DNA of 64,000 nt. It comes from JAMXLO01 sp963749575. GTDB lineage: Bacteria > Pseudomonadota > Alphaproteobacteria > Acetobacterales > Acetobacteraceae. Position numbers and translations under genes: made by a program. A model generated the notes under the pieces. The model worked only from the letters and a program-made list of their open reading frames with translations, ran no database searches and was not told the origin of the DNA. The DNA lies in NCBI GenBank assembly GCA_963749575.1, contig CAVVNM010000008.1, positions 248,001-312,000 of the forward strand, given 5' to 3'. This document shows positions 36,785 to 45,932 of the stretch, one piece after another. The stretch's first letter is position 1. Every line of letters begins with the position of its first letter.

Positions 36785-37205
36785 TACTGCGGCCCGTGCC
36801 GGCCCCCGCCGCTCAGTCGATGTAGCACTCCGCGACCGGCGGCGTGATCGGCGGCGGATCGGGCCGGCGTTCGCCGTACCCGAACACCCGTGCCGCAAGC
36901 CGGTCGCTTGGTATTCGCGCGTGGCGGACGATGCGTTGCCTGCGGCGCCGGATGATCAGGCAGTGCGCACCGACCTCAGCCTGAAGCAGGCACGGCGCAT
37001 GGATGCCCGATCCCTGGTGCCACTGTGCGGGGACAGCACTTCGACCCGAAGACCTGGCAGGAATCTGGTCCCGCCTCGCTGATCAACCGCGGACCGCGAG
37101 GCATCGCGCGCCAGGCGCGCTCAACAGGGAACGGTCGAGCCGGAACGGCGGGTCCGGCCCCAGGCAGGCCCCGCGCGTCGCGTCTCGATGCTGCCGGCAA
37201 CCCGC
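36785..37205. other. Region with only a start-less minus-strand open frame
   Basis: A minus-strand frame ends at 36813 with GYGERRPDPPP and PPVAECYID and remains open back to about 37085. It has no ATG, GTG or TTG start near its beginning. It may be the 3' fragment of a lost gene, or a coincidence. No family is recognised, and nothing else is seen in this stretch. Confidence 0.3.
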
Positions 37206-37823
37206 TCAGGGCGGGCCGGTGCAGGCAGGTGACGGAGGGGACGATGCCGCGGACGCGGCGGCCGGGACAGGACGCGGAAACGCTCGCCGGAGGAGGTCCC
37301 TGACCAGGCCGGCGAAGCTGCCGCCGTGCCGGATGATGACCACCTGCAACTCGCGCCATAGCGGATGGAGCGGCGTGATGCCGAGGTCGCGACAGATATC
37401 GGCGATGACGGCACCGATCGGGCGGCGGCGGACCTCGGCCGCGATCTGCTCTGAGGTGGGCAGGTGAGCGAGCCGGGGGTCGGCTGGCGGTGCGGCCTGC
37501 CGTCGCGCTGCCGAAGCAGGCTTCGCGACGGTGCGAGCGGGTTGCGGCCTGGGTGCTGCGTCCAGGCGGGCAGCATTACGGACCAGCTTCGCTGCGAGCG
37601 CGTCGGCACGGATCAGGCCGCGCGTGATGCGCGCCAGGATCAGTGCGATGTCGCTGGTGCCGAACAGGCGGGCGGTGACGGCGAACTCGGTGGTCGCGCT
37701 GCGCTGGCGCAGTGTGGCGGCGAGTTCGCGGCCGTAGTCGATCAGCTTGCCGACGAGGCCGAGCAGGCGCCCGGAGCGGCTGGGCTCGGCGGTGGGGGCT
37801 GGTGCGGTGGCCGCGGCGGACAT
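37206..37823 (-). CDS. Hypothetical protein (205 aa) of an Acetobacteraceae-like family
   Basis: The N-terminal half is helical (GRLLGLVGKLIDYGRELAAT, IALILARITRGLIRADALAA). A Pro/Ala/Arg linker follows, then a conserved-looking C-terminal part: RRPIGAVIADICRDLGITPL and HPLWRELQVVIIRHGGSFA. I recall similar proteins of unknown function in this bacterial group, but cannot verify it here. There is no catalytic motif or signal peptide. ATG 37823 begins MSAAATAPAP. Confidence 0.65.
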   Translation of the reverse strand: MSAAATAPAPTAEPSRSGRLLGLVGKLIDYGRELAATLRQRSATTEFAVTARLFGTSDIALILARITRGLIRADALAAKLVRNAARLDAAPRPQPARTVAKPASAARRQAAPPADPRLAHLPTSEQIAAEVRRRPIGAVIADICRDLGITPLHPLWRELQVVIIRHGGSFAGLVRDLLRRAFPRPVPAAASAASSPPSPACTGPP

Positions 37824-37875
37824 GAACGTTACAAGAACGCAGCGGCATGGCCGGTGTCAAAGAATATTTTCATAG

Positions 37876-38058
37876 ACGCTTGGTGCGGGGGCGATTGCGA
37901 TGTTCGATCGTGCCATCGCCGCCGATCCCGGCGTTGCCCTCCCCCATGGCGCCAGGGCGCATGCTATAGACGAAGGCAGCGCGATGCAGTTGCCCCGGTG
38001 GACCCGGCGCGTGCGCGGTGCTCGCAACGGCGGCAAAAGCGAGTCAGGCTGGATCTAA
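37876..38058 (+). pseudogene. Fragment of a TPR-protein gene, paralogous to 38929-40191
   Basis: Translation in one frame gives TLGAGAIAMFDRAIAADP followed by HGARAHA. This matches TMYPGAIEAFDRAIAADP and HAARAHA of the complete gene 1.1 kb downstream. The DNA is identical for the 17 bases TTCGATCGTGCCATCGC. After this the frame runs into unrelated sequence and stops at 38058. It is best read as the leftover of a duplicated or rearranged TPR gene. Confidence 0.6.
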
Positions 38059-38085
38059 ATTCTACGCGGTAACGGCGGTGAACTG

Positions 38086-38935
38086 ATGGCAAACTGGATC
38101 GAGACCTATCGCGGAGCGGTGCCGCCGTGGCAATGCGACGTGACCGAGCATTTCACCATCGCCTATTACTTCGATCGGCTTGAAGAGGCGGCGGCCAATC
38201 TCGCGGACCAGCTTGGCCTCGGCGATCTGCCGCGCGGCGCAGACCTGCCCCGCCGGATCAACGTCCGCTTCGCGCGCGAGCTGCGAGCCGGCGCCAGCTT
38301 TCATGTGGAGAGTGCAGCGCTGGGCGCCGACGGCGGGTTGCGCCTGGGTCATCGATTCGTCGAATTCGGCCAACGGCGAGGTGGTGACCTGGTTCGACGA
38401 GCACTGGGACCTCGCCGCCGCGCCGCTGACGCCCCAACAACGTTGCGCGATCGAATCCCGGCGCGCGGTGTGGAACGGTCCGGCAGCCGAACCGAGGCCC
38501 GGACCGGCCACGACCGACGGTTTCCTGCCCACCGCACGCGGACGGGTCAAGCCCAGTGATGTCGATGCAGCCGGCCATTTTGCCCTCGGTGCGATCGTAC
38601 ATCGCTTTTCCAACGCCTCTGGCCAGCTTGGCGCGGCGATCGGCATGGATGGCGCCTTCATGCAGCAGCAGCGGCGCGGCTTTTCGACCTTCGAGCTGAT
38701 TTTGCTGATCTCCGGCGTATTGCGGCTGGATGTGCCGTACCTGATCGAAACCGGTATCGGTCACCTCGGCAGTTCTTCGCTGCGCATGATCCATCGCATG
38801 ACTGACCCGCGGACCGGCGTCGAGGTCGCGCAGCTCAGCCAATTCGGCGTCAACCTCGATCTCGACGCGCGCCGCCCGGCGCGCTGGGCCGACGACATCC
38901 GCCACCGCGCCGCCGCGCTGGTCGTGCCATGCTGA
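38086..38935 (+). pseudogene. Thioesterase-like (double hotdog) protein, one-base frameshift
   Basis: It starts MANWIETYRGAVPPWQCDVT with EHFTIAYYFDRLEEAA, the hotdog N-terminus of acyl-CoA thioesterase/4HBT-like proteins. After LRLGHRFV the frame is lost at GAATTC (38369-38374 region). One A fewer yields DSANGEVVTWFDEHWDL, and the second module follows: GRVKPSDVDAAGHFALGAIVHRF to the end LVVPC. The stop overlaps the TPR gene start by seven bases, implying coupling. The error is the same GATTC to GAATTC change as in the beta subunit at 15880. Confidence 0.72.
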
Positions 38936-40191
38936 CGGACCGCTATGACCTCCCGCTGTCTACCGCGTCATCCGCCGCGCGGGACGCCTACGTTGCGGCC
39001 TGCGAGGCGAAGCTGACCATGTACCCCGGCGCGATCGAGGCGTTCGATCGTGCCATCGCAGCCGACCCGCACTTCGGCCTCGCGCACGCCGCCCGCGCGC
39101 ATGCACTGCTGGAACGCGATGCCGCGGCGGCGCGCGAGTCGATCGCAGCGGCCAAGGCGCTCGCCGCCGGCCTGCCTGCGCGGGAAGCCAGCCATATCGC
39201 GTTCATTGGCCTGCTCGTGGCGGGCGACGCGGAGGCCGCCCTTGCCGCGTTGCCCGCACATCTCGACGCTTGGCCGCGTGACGCCGTGGTACTCGGCACC
39301 ACCGCGTTCACCAATGGCCTGATCGGCAGCTCCGGCCGCGCCGGCCAGAAGCGCACGCTGCTGGAGCTGCTGGACCGGCTTGCCCCGAGCTACGGCGACG
39401 ACTGGTGGTTCAGCGCCCATTACGGCATGGCGCTCTCGGAGAACGGCCAGCACGCCGCCGCCCGCCCGAAGATCGATCGGTCGCTCGCACAGAACCCCAC
39501 CAACCCGTGGGCGGCGCACGCCCGCGCGCACCTGAGCTACGAGGAAGGCGATCCGAACGCGGCGAGCGCCTTCCTGGCGTCGTGGCTGACCGGCTATCCA
39601 CGCGACGGCGCGCTCTATAGCCATCTGCGCTGGCACCAGGCACTCGGCCACCTCGAGGCCGGCGATGCGGCGGCGGCCTCCCGGCTGTTCCGGGAAGCGT
39701 TCGCGCCCGACGTCCACAGCGGCCCTCCGCGCGGCAAGCTGAACGATGCGGTGTCGTATCTCTGGCGTCGGGAACTCGCCGGGCAGCCGCGCGACGCCGC
39801 CGCATGGCGAACGGTGCAAGACTTCGCGGACCGCACGTTTCCGCGCGCCGGCGCGGCGTTCTCCGACCTGCACGTGGCAGTCGCGTTGGTCGTGACGGGC
39901 GATTACGCCGCTCTGGCGGCACGCGCGCGGCAGATCGACGAGTTCGCGCGCGCGGGTCGTTATCCGTCCGGCCGCTTCGTTCCGGTGGTGTCGCGCGCCT
40001 TCGCCGCGTTCGAGCGGCGCGACTTCGCCGCCGCGATCGACGCGCTCGAACCGATCGCCGAGGACCTCGAACGTATCGGGGGCAGCCACGCGCAGCTCGA
40101 CCTGGTGCGGTTCACGCTGTCACAGGCCTATCTCGGCGCGGATCGCCCGGACGATGCGCGGCGGCTGCTGAGCGCGCGGCATCGGCACTGA
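38929..40191 (+). CDS. Tetratricopeptide repeat protein
   Basis: 420 residues of helical repeats, for example YPGAIEAFDRAIAADPHFGLAHAARAHALLE and later pairs up to FAAAIDALEPIAEDLERIGG. There is no signal peptide or catalytic domain. It probably acts as a cytoplasmic protein-interaction scaffold. It overlaps the thioesterase-like gene. A short degenerate copy of its repeat region lies upstream at 37876-38058. Confidence 0.85.
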   Translation: MLTDRYDLPLSTASSAARDAYVAACEAKLTMYPGAIEAFDRAIAADPHFGLAHAARAHALLERDAAAARESIAAAKALAAGLPAREASHIAFIGLLVAGDAEAALAALPAHLDAWPRDAVVLGTTAFTNGLIGSSGRAGQKRTLLELLDRLAPSYGDDWWFSAHYGMALSENGQHAAARPKIDRSLAQNPTNPWAAHARAHLSYEEGDPNAASAFLASWLTGYPRDGALYSHLRWHQALGHLEAGDAAAASRLFREAFAPDVHSGPPRGKLNDAVSYLWRRELAGQPRDAAAWRTVQDFADRTFPRAGAAFSDLHVAVALVVTGDYAALAARARQIDEFARAGRYPSGRFVPVVSRAFAAFERRDFAAAIDALEPIAEDLERIGGSHAQLDLVRFTLSQAYLGADRPDDARRLLSARHRH

Positions 40192-40200
40192 CAGACGCGA

Positions 40201-41448
40201 TCACAGGGTCCGGTTCGCCCGCGCCAAGACCGCCTCGAACAGCACCTGCGCGCCCGCTTCCGCTTCCCCCGCCTCGATGCTCTCCGCCTCGTTGTGCGAC
40301 AGCCCGTCCTTGCACGGCGTGAAGATCATCGCGGTCGGCACGTGCCGCGCCACATACACCGCGTCATGGCCGGCGCCCGAGACGATCTCGCGCGCACTGT
40401 AGCCGAGTTTCGCCGCGCCCTGCCGCACCAGCGCCACGCAGCCGGGATCGAACGGTTGCGCCGGGATCTTGAACAATCGGGTGAGCTGCAACGTCACGCC
40501 GCAGTCACGGGCGATGAAGCCGGCCTCGCGCGGGAACTGCGCATCCAGCCGGTCCACCTCGGCATCCGACGGATGGCGGAACTCCACCGAGAACCGCACC
40601 TCGCCCGGCACCACATTGCGGCTGTTCGGCGACACCAGCAGTTGCCCGACCGTGCCGCGCCCATCCTCGCCACGGGCGCGCATCATCCGATCCACCAGGT
40701 CGATGATCCGTGCCGCGCACACCAGCGCGTCCCTGCGCGCCGAGGGCGGCGTGGTGCCGGCATGCGAATCCTGGCCGGTGGCGACCGCGTCGTACCACAC
40801 CATCGCCTGGGCGCCGGTGACGATGCCGATCTGACTGGTCTCGCGCTCCAGGATCGGCCCCTGCTCGATGTGCAGCTCGAAATACGCGTCCGCCGGAAAG
40901 GCGGCCGCCGGCTCCGGTCCATGATAGCCGATGCCGTCCAGGGCAGTACGCACGGTCACGCCCTCGACATCGGTCAGCGCATAGGCCTTGTCGAGCGAGA
41001 ACACCCCCGACCACACGCCCGACCCCATCAGCGAATGGCCGAAGCGGCTGCCCTCCTCGTCGGTCCAGTTCACCAGCTCGAGCGGCGCTTCGGTGACGAT
41101 GCCGAGGTCGTTCAGCGAGTGCATCACCTCGAGCCCGGCCAGCACGCCCAGCGCCCCGTCGAACTTGCCGCCGGAGGGCTGGCTGTCGAGATGACTGCCG
41201 AACAGCACCGGCAGCCGGTCGGGATCGCGGCCGACACGGCGGGCGAACATGTTGCCGATCGCATCCACCCGCACGGTCAGCCCCGCCGCCTCGCATTCGG
41301 CGCGGAACCGGTCGCGGCCCCGGCGGTCCACCTCGGTCAGGGTCAGCCGGCGCACGCCGCCCTTCGGTGTGGCGCCGATCGCGGCCATACCCATGAGGCT
41401 GTCCCACAGCCGCTTGCCGTCGATGCGCTGGTTGGTCTGGGCGATCAT
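40201..41448 (-). CDS. M20-type Zn-dependent amidohydrolase (allantoate amidohydrolase / N-carbamoyl-L-amino acid hydrolase)
   Basis: 415 residues. Metal ligands appear in order: GSHLDSQPSGGKFDGALGVL (His, Asp), NWTDEEGSRF (Glu pair) and FELHIEQGPILE (His). GQDSHAGTTPPSARRDAL holds the dimerisation-domain His, and SGAGHDAVYVA is the conserved C-terminal region. Such enzymes cleave ureido groups in purine or pyrimidine breakdown. ATG 41448 begins MIAQTNQRIDGKRLW; the longer frame is not family sequence. It converges with the TPR gene. Confidence 0.9.
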   Translation of the reverse strand: MIAQTNQRIDGKRLWDSLMGMAAIGATPKGGVRRLTLTEVDRRGRDRFRAECEAAGLTVRVDAIGNMFARRVGRDPDRLPVLFGSHLDSQPSGGKFDGALGVLAGLEVMHSLNDLGIVTEAPLELVNWTDEEGSRFGHSLMGSGVWSGVFSLDKAYALTDVEGVTVRTALDGIGYHGPEPAAAFPADAYFELHIEQGPILERETSQIGIVTGAQAMVWYDAVATGQDSHAGTTPPSARRDALVCAARIIDLVDRMMRARGEDGRGTVGQLLVSPNSRNVVPGEVRFSVEFRHPSDAEVDRLDAQFPREAGFIARDCGVTLQLTRLFKIPAQPFDPGCVALVRQGAAKLGYSAREIVSGAGHDAVYVARHVPTAMIFTPCKDGLSHNEAESIEAGEAEAGAQVLFEAVLARANRTL

Positions 41449-41533
41449 GGCGGGCGTCCTCGCGTGGGGGCGGCGCATCTTGCCCACCGGATGGCTTGCT
41501 GCAAGAGAGGGAGGCTCGCGGGCAGGTGTCACA

Positions 41534-41938
41534 ATGAGAGCGATGTGGGTGTTGGCGGCAGGGCTGCTGCTGGCCGGGTGCAAGCTGATCGACCAGACGA
41601 CGTTCGCGCCCTCGCCGGAGGCGGCGACCGCCAAGGTGGAACCCCCCAAGGTGGATCCGCGCACCCCGCTGGTCACCATCGGCTACGCCACGCCGAACCC
41701 GAGCTACCAGGACGTGCTGCGCTACGCGGTGCGGGAGGCCCAGGCGCGCGCGCCCGGCATCCAGTACGACGTGGTCGCCATGCTGCCGGCCGGCGCCGAC
41801 CCGGCGGCCGCTCAGCAAAGAGCTGCGGAAGTGATGCGCGGCATCATGGCGCAGGACGTGCCGGCGAGCCGCATCCATCTCGGGCTGCGGACTGCCGGGG
41901 CCGGCGCCGAGCCGGAAGTGCGCGTCTACGTCCGATGA
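41534..41938 (+). CDS. Small lipoprotein of unknown function
   Basis: 134 residues. The signal sequence MWVLAAGLLLAGC ends in a lipobox (LLAGC) with Cys at about residue 16. The mature part has a Pro-rich linker, then TPLVTIGYATPNPSYQDVLRYAV, AAEVMRGIMAQDVPASRIHLGL and VRVYVR. The final part resembles the end of OmpA-like or TonB-linked domains. It is probably anchored in the inner leaflet of the outer membrane. It is divergent from the amidohydrolase. Confidence 0.78.
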   Translation: MRAMWVLAAGLLLAGCKLIDQTTFAPSPEAATAKVEPPKVDPRTPLVTIGYATPNPSYQDVLRYAVREAQARAPGIQYDVVAMLPAGADPAAAQQRAAEVMRGIMAQDVPASRIHLGLRTAGAGAEPEVRVYVR

Positions 41939-41983
41939 ACAAATCGTCACGCGACGGCGGCGAATGCATTCGGGACAGGCGGT

Positions 41984-42011
41984 GTCTATGGTCGATAGAC
42001 TACCGACCATA
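41984..42011 (+). promoter_or_regulatory. Two overlapping alternative hairpins before hemA
   Basis: GTCTAT (41984-41989) pairs with ATAGAC (41995-42000). Alternatively TATGGTCG (41987-41994) pairs with CGACCATA (42004-42011). The two stems are mutually exclusive, and the second ends four bases before the GGGAGG ribosome site of hemA. It could be an operator dyad or a translational switch; this is inference from symmetry. Confidence 0.5.
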
Positions 42012-42030
42012 CCAGGGAGGCAGGCGAAGC

Positions 42031-43233
42031 ATGCATCCGTTCCACGCCCATTGCCGGGAGACGCTGGCAGACATCGCGGCGCAGGGCCGCTATCGCCGCT
42101 TCACGCCGCTGCGCAAGCAGGCGGAACGGTTTCCGCTGTACCGTCGGGCGGACGGCAGCGAGGTGCTGGTGTGGTCGTCCAACGACTACCTGGGCATGGG
42201 CGGCCATCCCGCGGTGATCGAGGCCGCCTGCGTGGCGGCGCGCGAGATGGGCGCCGGTGCCGGTGGCACGCGCAACATCAGCGGCACCAGCCCGGCGCAT
42301 GACGCGCTGGAGGCTGAACTGGCCGATCTGCACGGCAAGCCGGCGGCGCTGCTGTTCACCTCCGGCTTCGTTTCGAATCAGGCGGCGCTCTCCACGATCC
42401 TGAACTCGCTGCCGGACTGGCAGGTGTTCTCCGACGCGCGCAACCACGCCTCGATGATCGCCGGCATCAAGGGGTCGCGGGCGGCGTGTCATATATTCCG
42501 CCACAACGACGTGGCGCATCTCGAGGCCCTGCTGGGTGCGGTGCCGACGGGCGCGCCGAAGCTGGTCGCGTTCGAGTCCGTGTATTCGATGGAGGCAGAC
42601 ATCGCACCGATCGGTGCGATCTGCGACCTCGCGGCGCGCTATGGCGCGATGACCTATCTGGACGAGGTCCATGCGGTCGGCATGTACGGCCCGTCCGGCG
42701 GCGGCGTGGCGGAGCGCGACGGTGCGGCGGGACGGATCGACGTGATCGAGGGGACACTGGCCAAGGCGTTCGGCTGCCACGGCGGCTATATCGCCGGCGA
42801 TGCATCGGTGGTGGACTATATCCGGTCCTCCGCGCCCGGATTCATCTTCACCACCTCGCTGCCGCCGATGATCGCCGCGGCGGCGCTGGCCGGCGTGCGG
42901 CACGTGCGCGGTGACACGGCGCGGCGGGCCGCACTGTTCGAGCGCGCCGAGACGTTGCAGCGGCGGCTGGGTGCGGCGGGGCTGCCGGTGCTGCCATCGG
43001 CCAGCCACATCGTGCCGCTGCACATCGGCGACGCCGCACGATGCAGCGCGGTGAGCCGGCAGTTGCTCGACGAGTTCGCCATGTACGCGACACCGATCAA
43101 CTATCCGACAGTGCCGCGCGGCGAGGAGCGGCTGCGGCTGACGCCGACACCGCTGCACACCGATGCGATGATGGATCGGCTGGTAGCGGCTTTGACAACG
43201 ATCCTGCGACCGGCGAGGCGCGCCGCGGCTTGA
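42031..43233 (+). CDS. hemA: 5-aminolevulinate synthase
   Basis: 400 residues of the alpha-oxoamine synthase group. The sequence shows WSSNDYLGMGGHPAVIEA, GAGAGGTRNISGTSPAHDALE, NHASMIAGIKGS, DEVHAVGMYG and the PLP Lys at about residue 245 in GTLAKAFGCHGGYIAG. It condenses glycine and succinyl-CoA to begin tetrapyrrole synthesis by the C4 route found in alphaproteobacteria. GGGAGG precedes ATG 42031. The next gene starts within its stop (TTGA). Confidence 0.95.
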   Translation: MHPFHAHCRETLADIAAQGRYRRFTPLRKQAERFPLYRRADGSEVLVWSSNDYLGMGGHPAVIEAACVAAREMGAGAGGTRNISGTSPAHDALEAELADLHGKPAALLFTSGFVSNQAALSTILNSLPDWQVFSDARNHASMIAGIKGSRAACHIFRHNDVAHLEALLGAVPTGAPKLVAFESVYSMEADIAPIGAICDLAARYGAMTYLDEVHAVGMYGPSGGGVAERDGAAGRIDVIEGTLAKAFGCHGGYIAGDASVVDYIRSSAPGFIFTTSLPPMIAAAALAGVRHVRGDTARRAALFERAETLQRRLGAAGLPVLPSASHIVPLHIGDAARCSAVSRQLLDEFAMYATPINYPTVPRGEERLRLTPTPLHTDAMMDRLVAALTTILRPARRAAA

Positions 43234-44408
43234 GCGATCGGCCGACGCTGCGCCTCAATCCCGGTCAGGGCCGACGGCTGCGGTCCGGCGCGCCCTGGGT
43301 GTTCTCCAACGAGATCGCGATGCAGCCGGAGTACCGCCAGATGCCGCCGGGTGGGTTGGTGCGCCTGGAAGGCGACGACGGCACCCGGTTCGGCACCTTC
43401 ATGTTCAATCCGCATAGCCTGATCGCGGCACGGCTGCTGGATCGCGATCCGGCGGCTAACATCGACCTGGACTGGCTGCGGCGGCGGCTGCACGACGCGA
43501 TCGCGCTGCGTGAGCGCGTGTGCGACACGGTATATCATCGCCTGGTGCATGCCGAGGCCGACCGGCTGCCCGGGCTGGTGATCGACCGTTACGATGACGT
43601 CGCCGTGCTCCAGGCCAACACCGCCGGGATGGATCGGCTGACGCCGCTGATCGTCGAGGCGCTCACCGGATTGCTGCCGCTGCGCGCGGTGGTAGCACGC
43701 AATGATGCGGGGACGCGGCGGCAGGAGGGCTTGGCCGAGAGCGTGGCGCTGCTGTTCGGGACCGCTGCGGGCGCGCAGGTGCTGGAAGGCGGCGTGCGGT
43801 TCCCGGTCGATCCGCTGGGCGGACAGAAGACCGGCTGGTTCTTCGATCAGCGCCCCAACCGTGATCGCGTGGCCGCGCTGGCGCAGGGCGCCCGCGTGCT
43901 CGACGTGTTCAGCAATGTCGGTGCGTTCGGATTGCGCTGCGCCATCGCCGGCGCGAGCGACGTGACGCTGGTGGACAGCAGCGCACCGGCCCTGGCGCAG
44001 GCGGAACAGGCCGCGGTGCTGAACGGTGTTGCGGAACGGGTGCATGTCCGGCGTGACGATGGGTTCGACGCGATGACATCACTGGCCGGCGAACGGTTCG
44101 ACATCGTGGTCTGCGACCCGCCTGCGTTCGCCCGCTCGCGCAAGGATGCCGACGCAGGGCTGCGCGCGTACGGTCGGATGGCGCGGCTGGCGGCGCCACT
44201 GGTGGCGCCAGGCGGATTCCTGTTCGTCGCATCGTGCAGCTTCCACGCACCGATCGAGGCATGGAGTGCGCAGATCGCCTTCGGGCTGCATCGCGCGCGC
44301 CGCGAGGCTCGTATCGTGTTCACCGGCGGAGCCGGGCCGGACCATCCGGTGCACCCACACCTGCCGGAGACCGCGTATCTGAAGGCACAATTAGCTCAAT
44401 TTTGTTGA
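43230..44408 (+). CDS. Class I SAM-dependent rRNA (cytosine-C5) methyltransferase, RlmI-like
   Basis: 392 residues. A PUA-like start (LRLNPGQGRRLRSGAPWVFSNEI) is followed by DRLPGLVIDRYDD, the SAM-binding GARVLDVFSNVGAFGLRCA and the catalytic region VVCDPPAFARSRKD, ending PHLPETAYLKAQ. It probably methylates 23S rRNA. TTG 43230 overlaps the hemA stop. The last residues (LAQFC) lie at the edge of an AT-rich island, so the original C-terminus may have been replaced. Confidence 0.88.
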   Translation: MSDRPTLRLNPGQGRRLRSGAPWVFSNEIAMQPEYRQMPPGGLVRLEGDDGTRFGTFMFNPHSLIAARLLDRDPAANIDLDWLRRRLHDAIALRERVCDTVYHRLVHAEADRLPGLVIDRYDDVAVLQANTAGMDRLTPLIVEALTGLLPLRAVVARNDAGTRRQEGLAESVALLFGTAAGAQVLEGGVRFPVDPLGGQKTGWFFDQRPNRDRVAALAQGARVLDVFSNVGAFGLRCAIAGASDVTLVDSSAPALAQAEQAAVLNGVAERVHVRRDDGFDAMTSLAGERFDIVVCDPPAFARSRKDADAGLRAYGRMARLAAPLVAPGGFLFVASCSFHAPIEAWSAQIAFGLHRARREARIVFTGGAGPDHPVHPHLPETAYLKAQLAQFC

Positions 44409-44850
44409 GATATAGATGTATGCCCCTGCCAGATCTTCTTGTTCATTTTGTATAACTTTATCGTAAGTCGAGAAATAGGTTCGGTGAAGCACACCCTCCT
44501 CAAATGGTGGATACATCACAAGATTAGTTTTATAACCTACGAGCTTTTCTTCTCCGTTTAAGTTTGAAGTTAGCGTTGTTATACCGGGACTAAAGTGCAT
44601 TTGAGCGAATTGGTGATACTCGCGTCCTCTTAACTCCACGTCTACTTTATCAGAGTAACTTGACTTTTTATTAAGAATGCTTGATTCGCGCCATCTACGA
44701 AGAAGCAGCAGCACTTGCCGTAAATTCTCGGATGGTATAGAATTCCCGTCTGCTAGTGGCAGCGACTAGAAGTATAATATCTGCGCCCACTGATCTGCAA
44801 GAAGAATATTCCGACAGATTGCAAGATGCAGTCTCGGGTGGTGCGCCGAT
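44385..44850. other. AT-rich island of probable foreign origin
   Basis: Base composition drops sharply at the end of the rRNA methyltransferase gene and recovers where IS66 sequence begins. The contrast with the GC-rich flanks is visible by eye. It encodes the fragment above and is likely cargo left by IS66-associated transfer. Confidence 0.7.
44391..44714 (-). pseudogene. Fragment of a foreign low-GC gene
   Basis: An open frame of 107 codons uses AT-rich codons unlike every neighbour. It reads as a genuine protein end, for example DVELRGREYHQFAQMHFSPG and VMYPPFEEGVLHRTYFSTYD, closing ISTKLS. GTG 44714 opens it, but the frame enters without a plausible N-terminus, so the 5' part is probably lost next to the IS66 remnant. 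No family recognised. Confidence 0.5.
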
Positions 44851-44854
44851 GGTA

Positions 44855-45826
44855 ATTCGGGTGTAGCGTTTTGCCGGGCACTGTCTGTGTTGTGGGTATA
44901 TCACGCTGGCGCCGGTGCCGGAGGGGATGGAGGAAGGCACACCGTTCAGCTTGATCATCCTGGCGCTGGTGATCTACCTGCGCTTTACCCACGCGATCAG
45001 CTACCAGCGACTGCGCGGATGTTCCTGCGCCTGTTTGCCCTGCGGATCAGCGAAGGCGCGCTGGATGCCATGTTCCGCCGTGCCAAGTTCTGTTTCGATG
45101 ATGAAGTGGCGGTGATCCTGGCTCGGCTGCGTCGCTCGCGGATCGTTTGCTCCGACGAGACCACGGTGCGCATCGACGGACGGACCCACTGGAACTGGGT
45201 GTTCCAGAACGACCAGGTGGTCATTCATGTCATCCGCAACAGCCGTGCTGCCAGCGTAGTTACAGACGTGCTTGCCGGCCATCGGCCGACCATCTGGGTG
45301 TCCGACCTCTATGGCGCCCAGCAGGGGCACGCCGACCTCTGGCAGGTGTGCCTGCCGCATCAGTTGCGCGACTGCACATTCGCCATCGAGGCGGGTGATG
45401 CCATCTTCGCGCCCCGCATGAAGGCGCTGCTGCTGCGGGCGGTTGTGTTGGCCCGTCGCCGGACCAGCCTGGCTGAAAGAACGCGTCGCGCCTATCAGCA
45501 ACGGCTCGATCCGAACTCGACAAGATCATGGCTCTGGCTCCCATCAATCAGCACGGCAGGCGTCTTCGCAAACGCTACGGCAAAGTCCGCAGCCACCTGT
45601 TCACCTTTCCGCACATCCCGAGCGCCGCCGATAAGAATGGCAGAGAACGAGAACTGCGGCCGAGAGCTACCTATCGAAAGTCACCGGCGGGTTTCGCTCC
45701 AACTGGGGCGCTGATCTGTTCGCCGATGTCCGATCCGTCGTCGGCACTGCCGCGCGACACGGCATCGATGCATACCATGCCATACAGACGATCCTACGCG
45801 GCGTGTCCGTGCTACAGCCGGGTTGA
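44855..45826 (+). mobile_element. Degenerate IS66 family transposase remnant
   Basis: Read across three frames, the TnpC (IS66) sequence is recovered: ITLAPVPEGMEEGTPFS, LALVIYLRFTHAISYQRL, ALRISEGALDAMFRRAK, CSDETTVRIDGRTHWNWVF and DVLAGHRPTIWVSDLYGAQQ. Then follow LAPINQHGRRLRKRYGKVR and ERELRPRATYRK and, after another shift, RSNWGADLFADVRSVVG to VSVLQPG. The N-terminal third is absent, and frameshifts lie near 45010, 45525 and 45690. No accessory IS66 genes or inverted ends were found. It is dead. Confidence 0.82.
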
Positions 45827-45932
45827 GATCGTGCCCAACCGCGTGAATTGCGCCGATCTGGCCTGCATCAGTCGATCTCGTTGCACTCGAATGTTAGGCT
45901 CTATCCACCAGCATGCGGAGGTCAGAGCCCTG

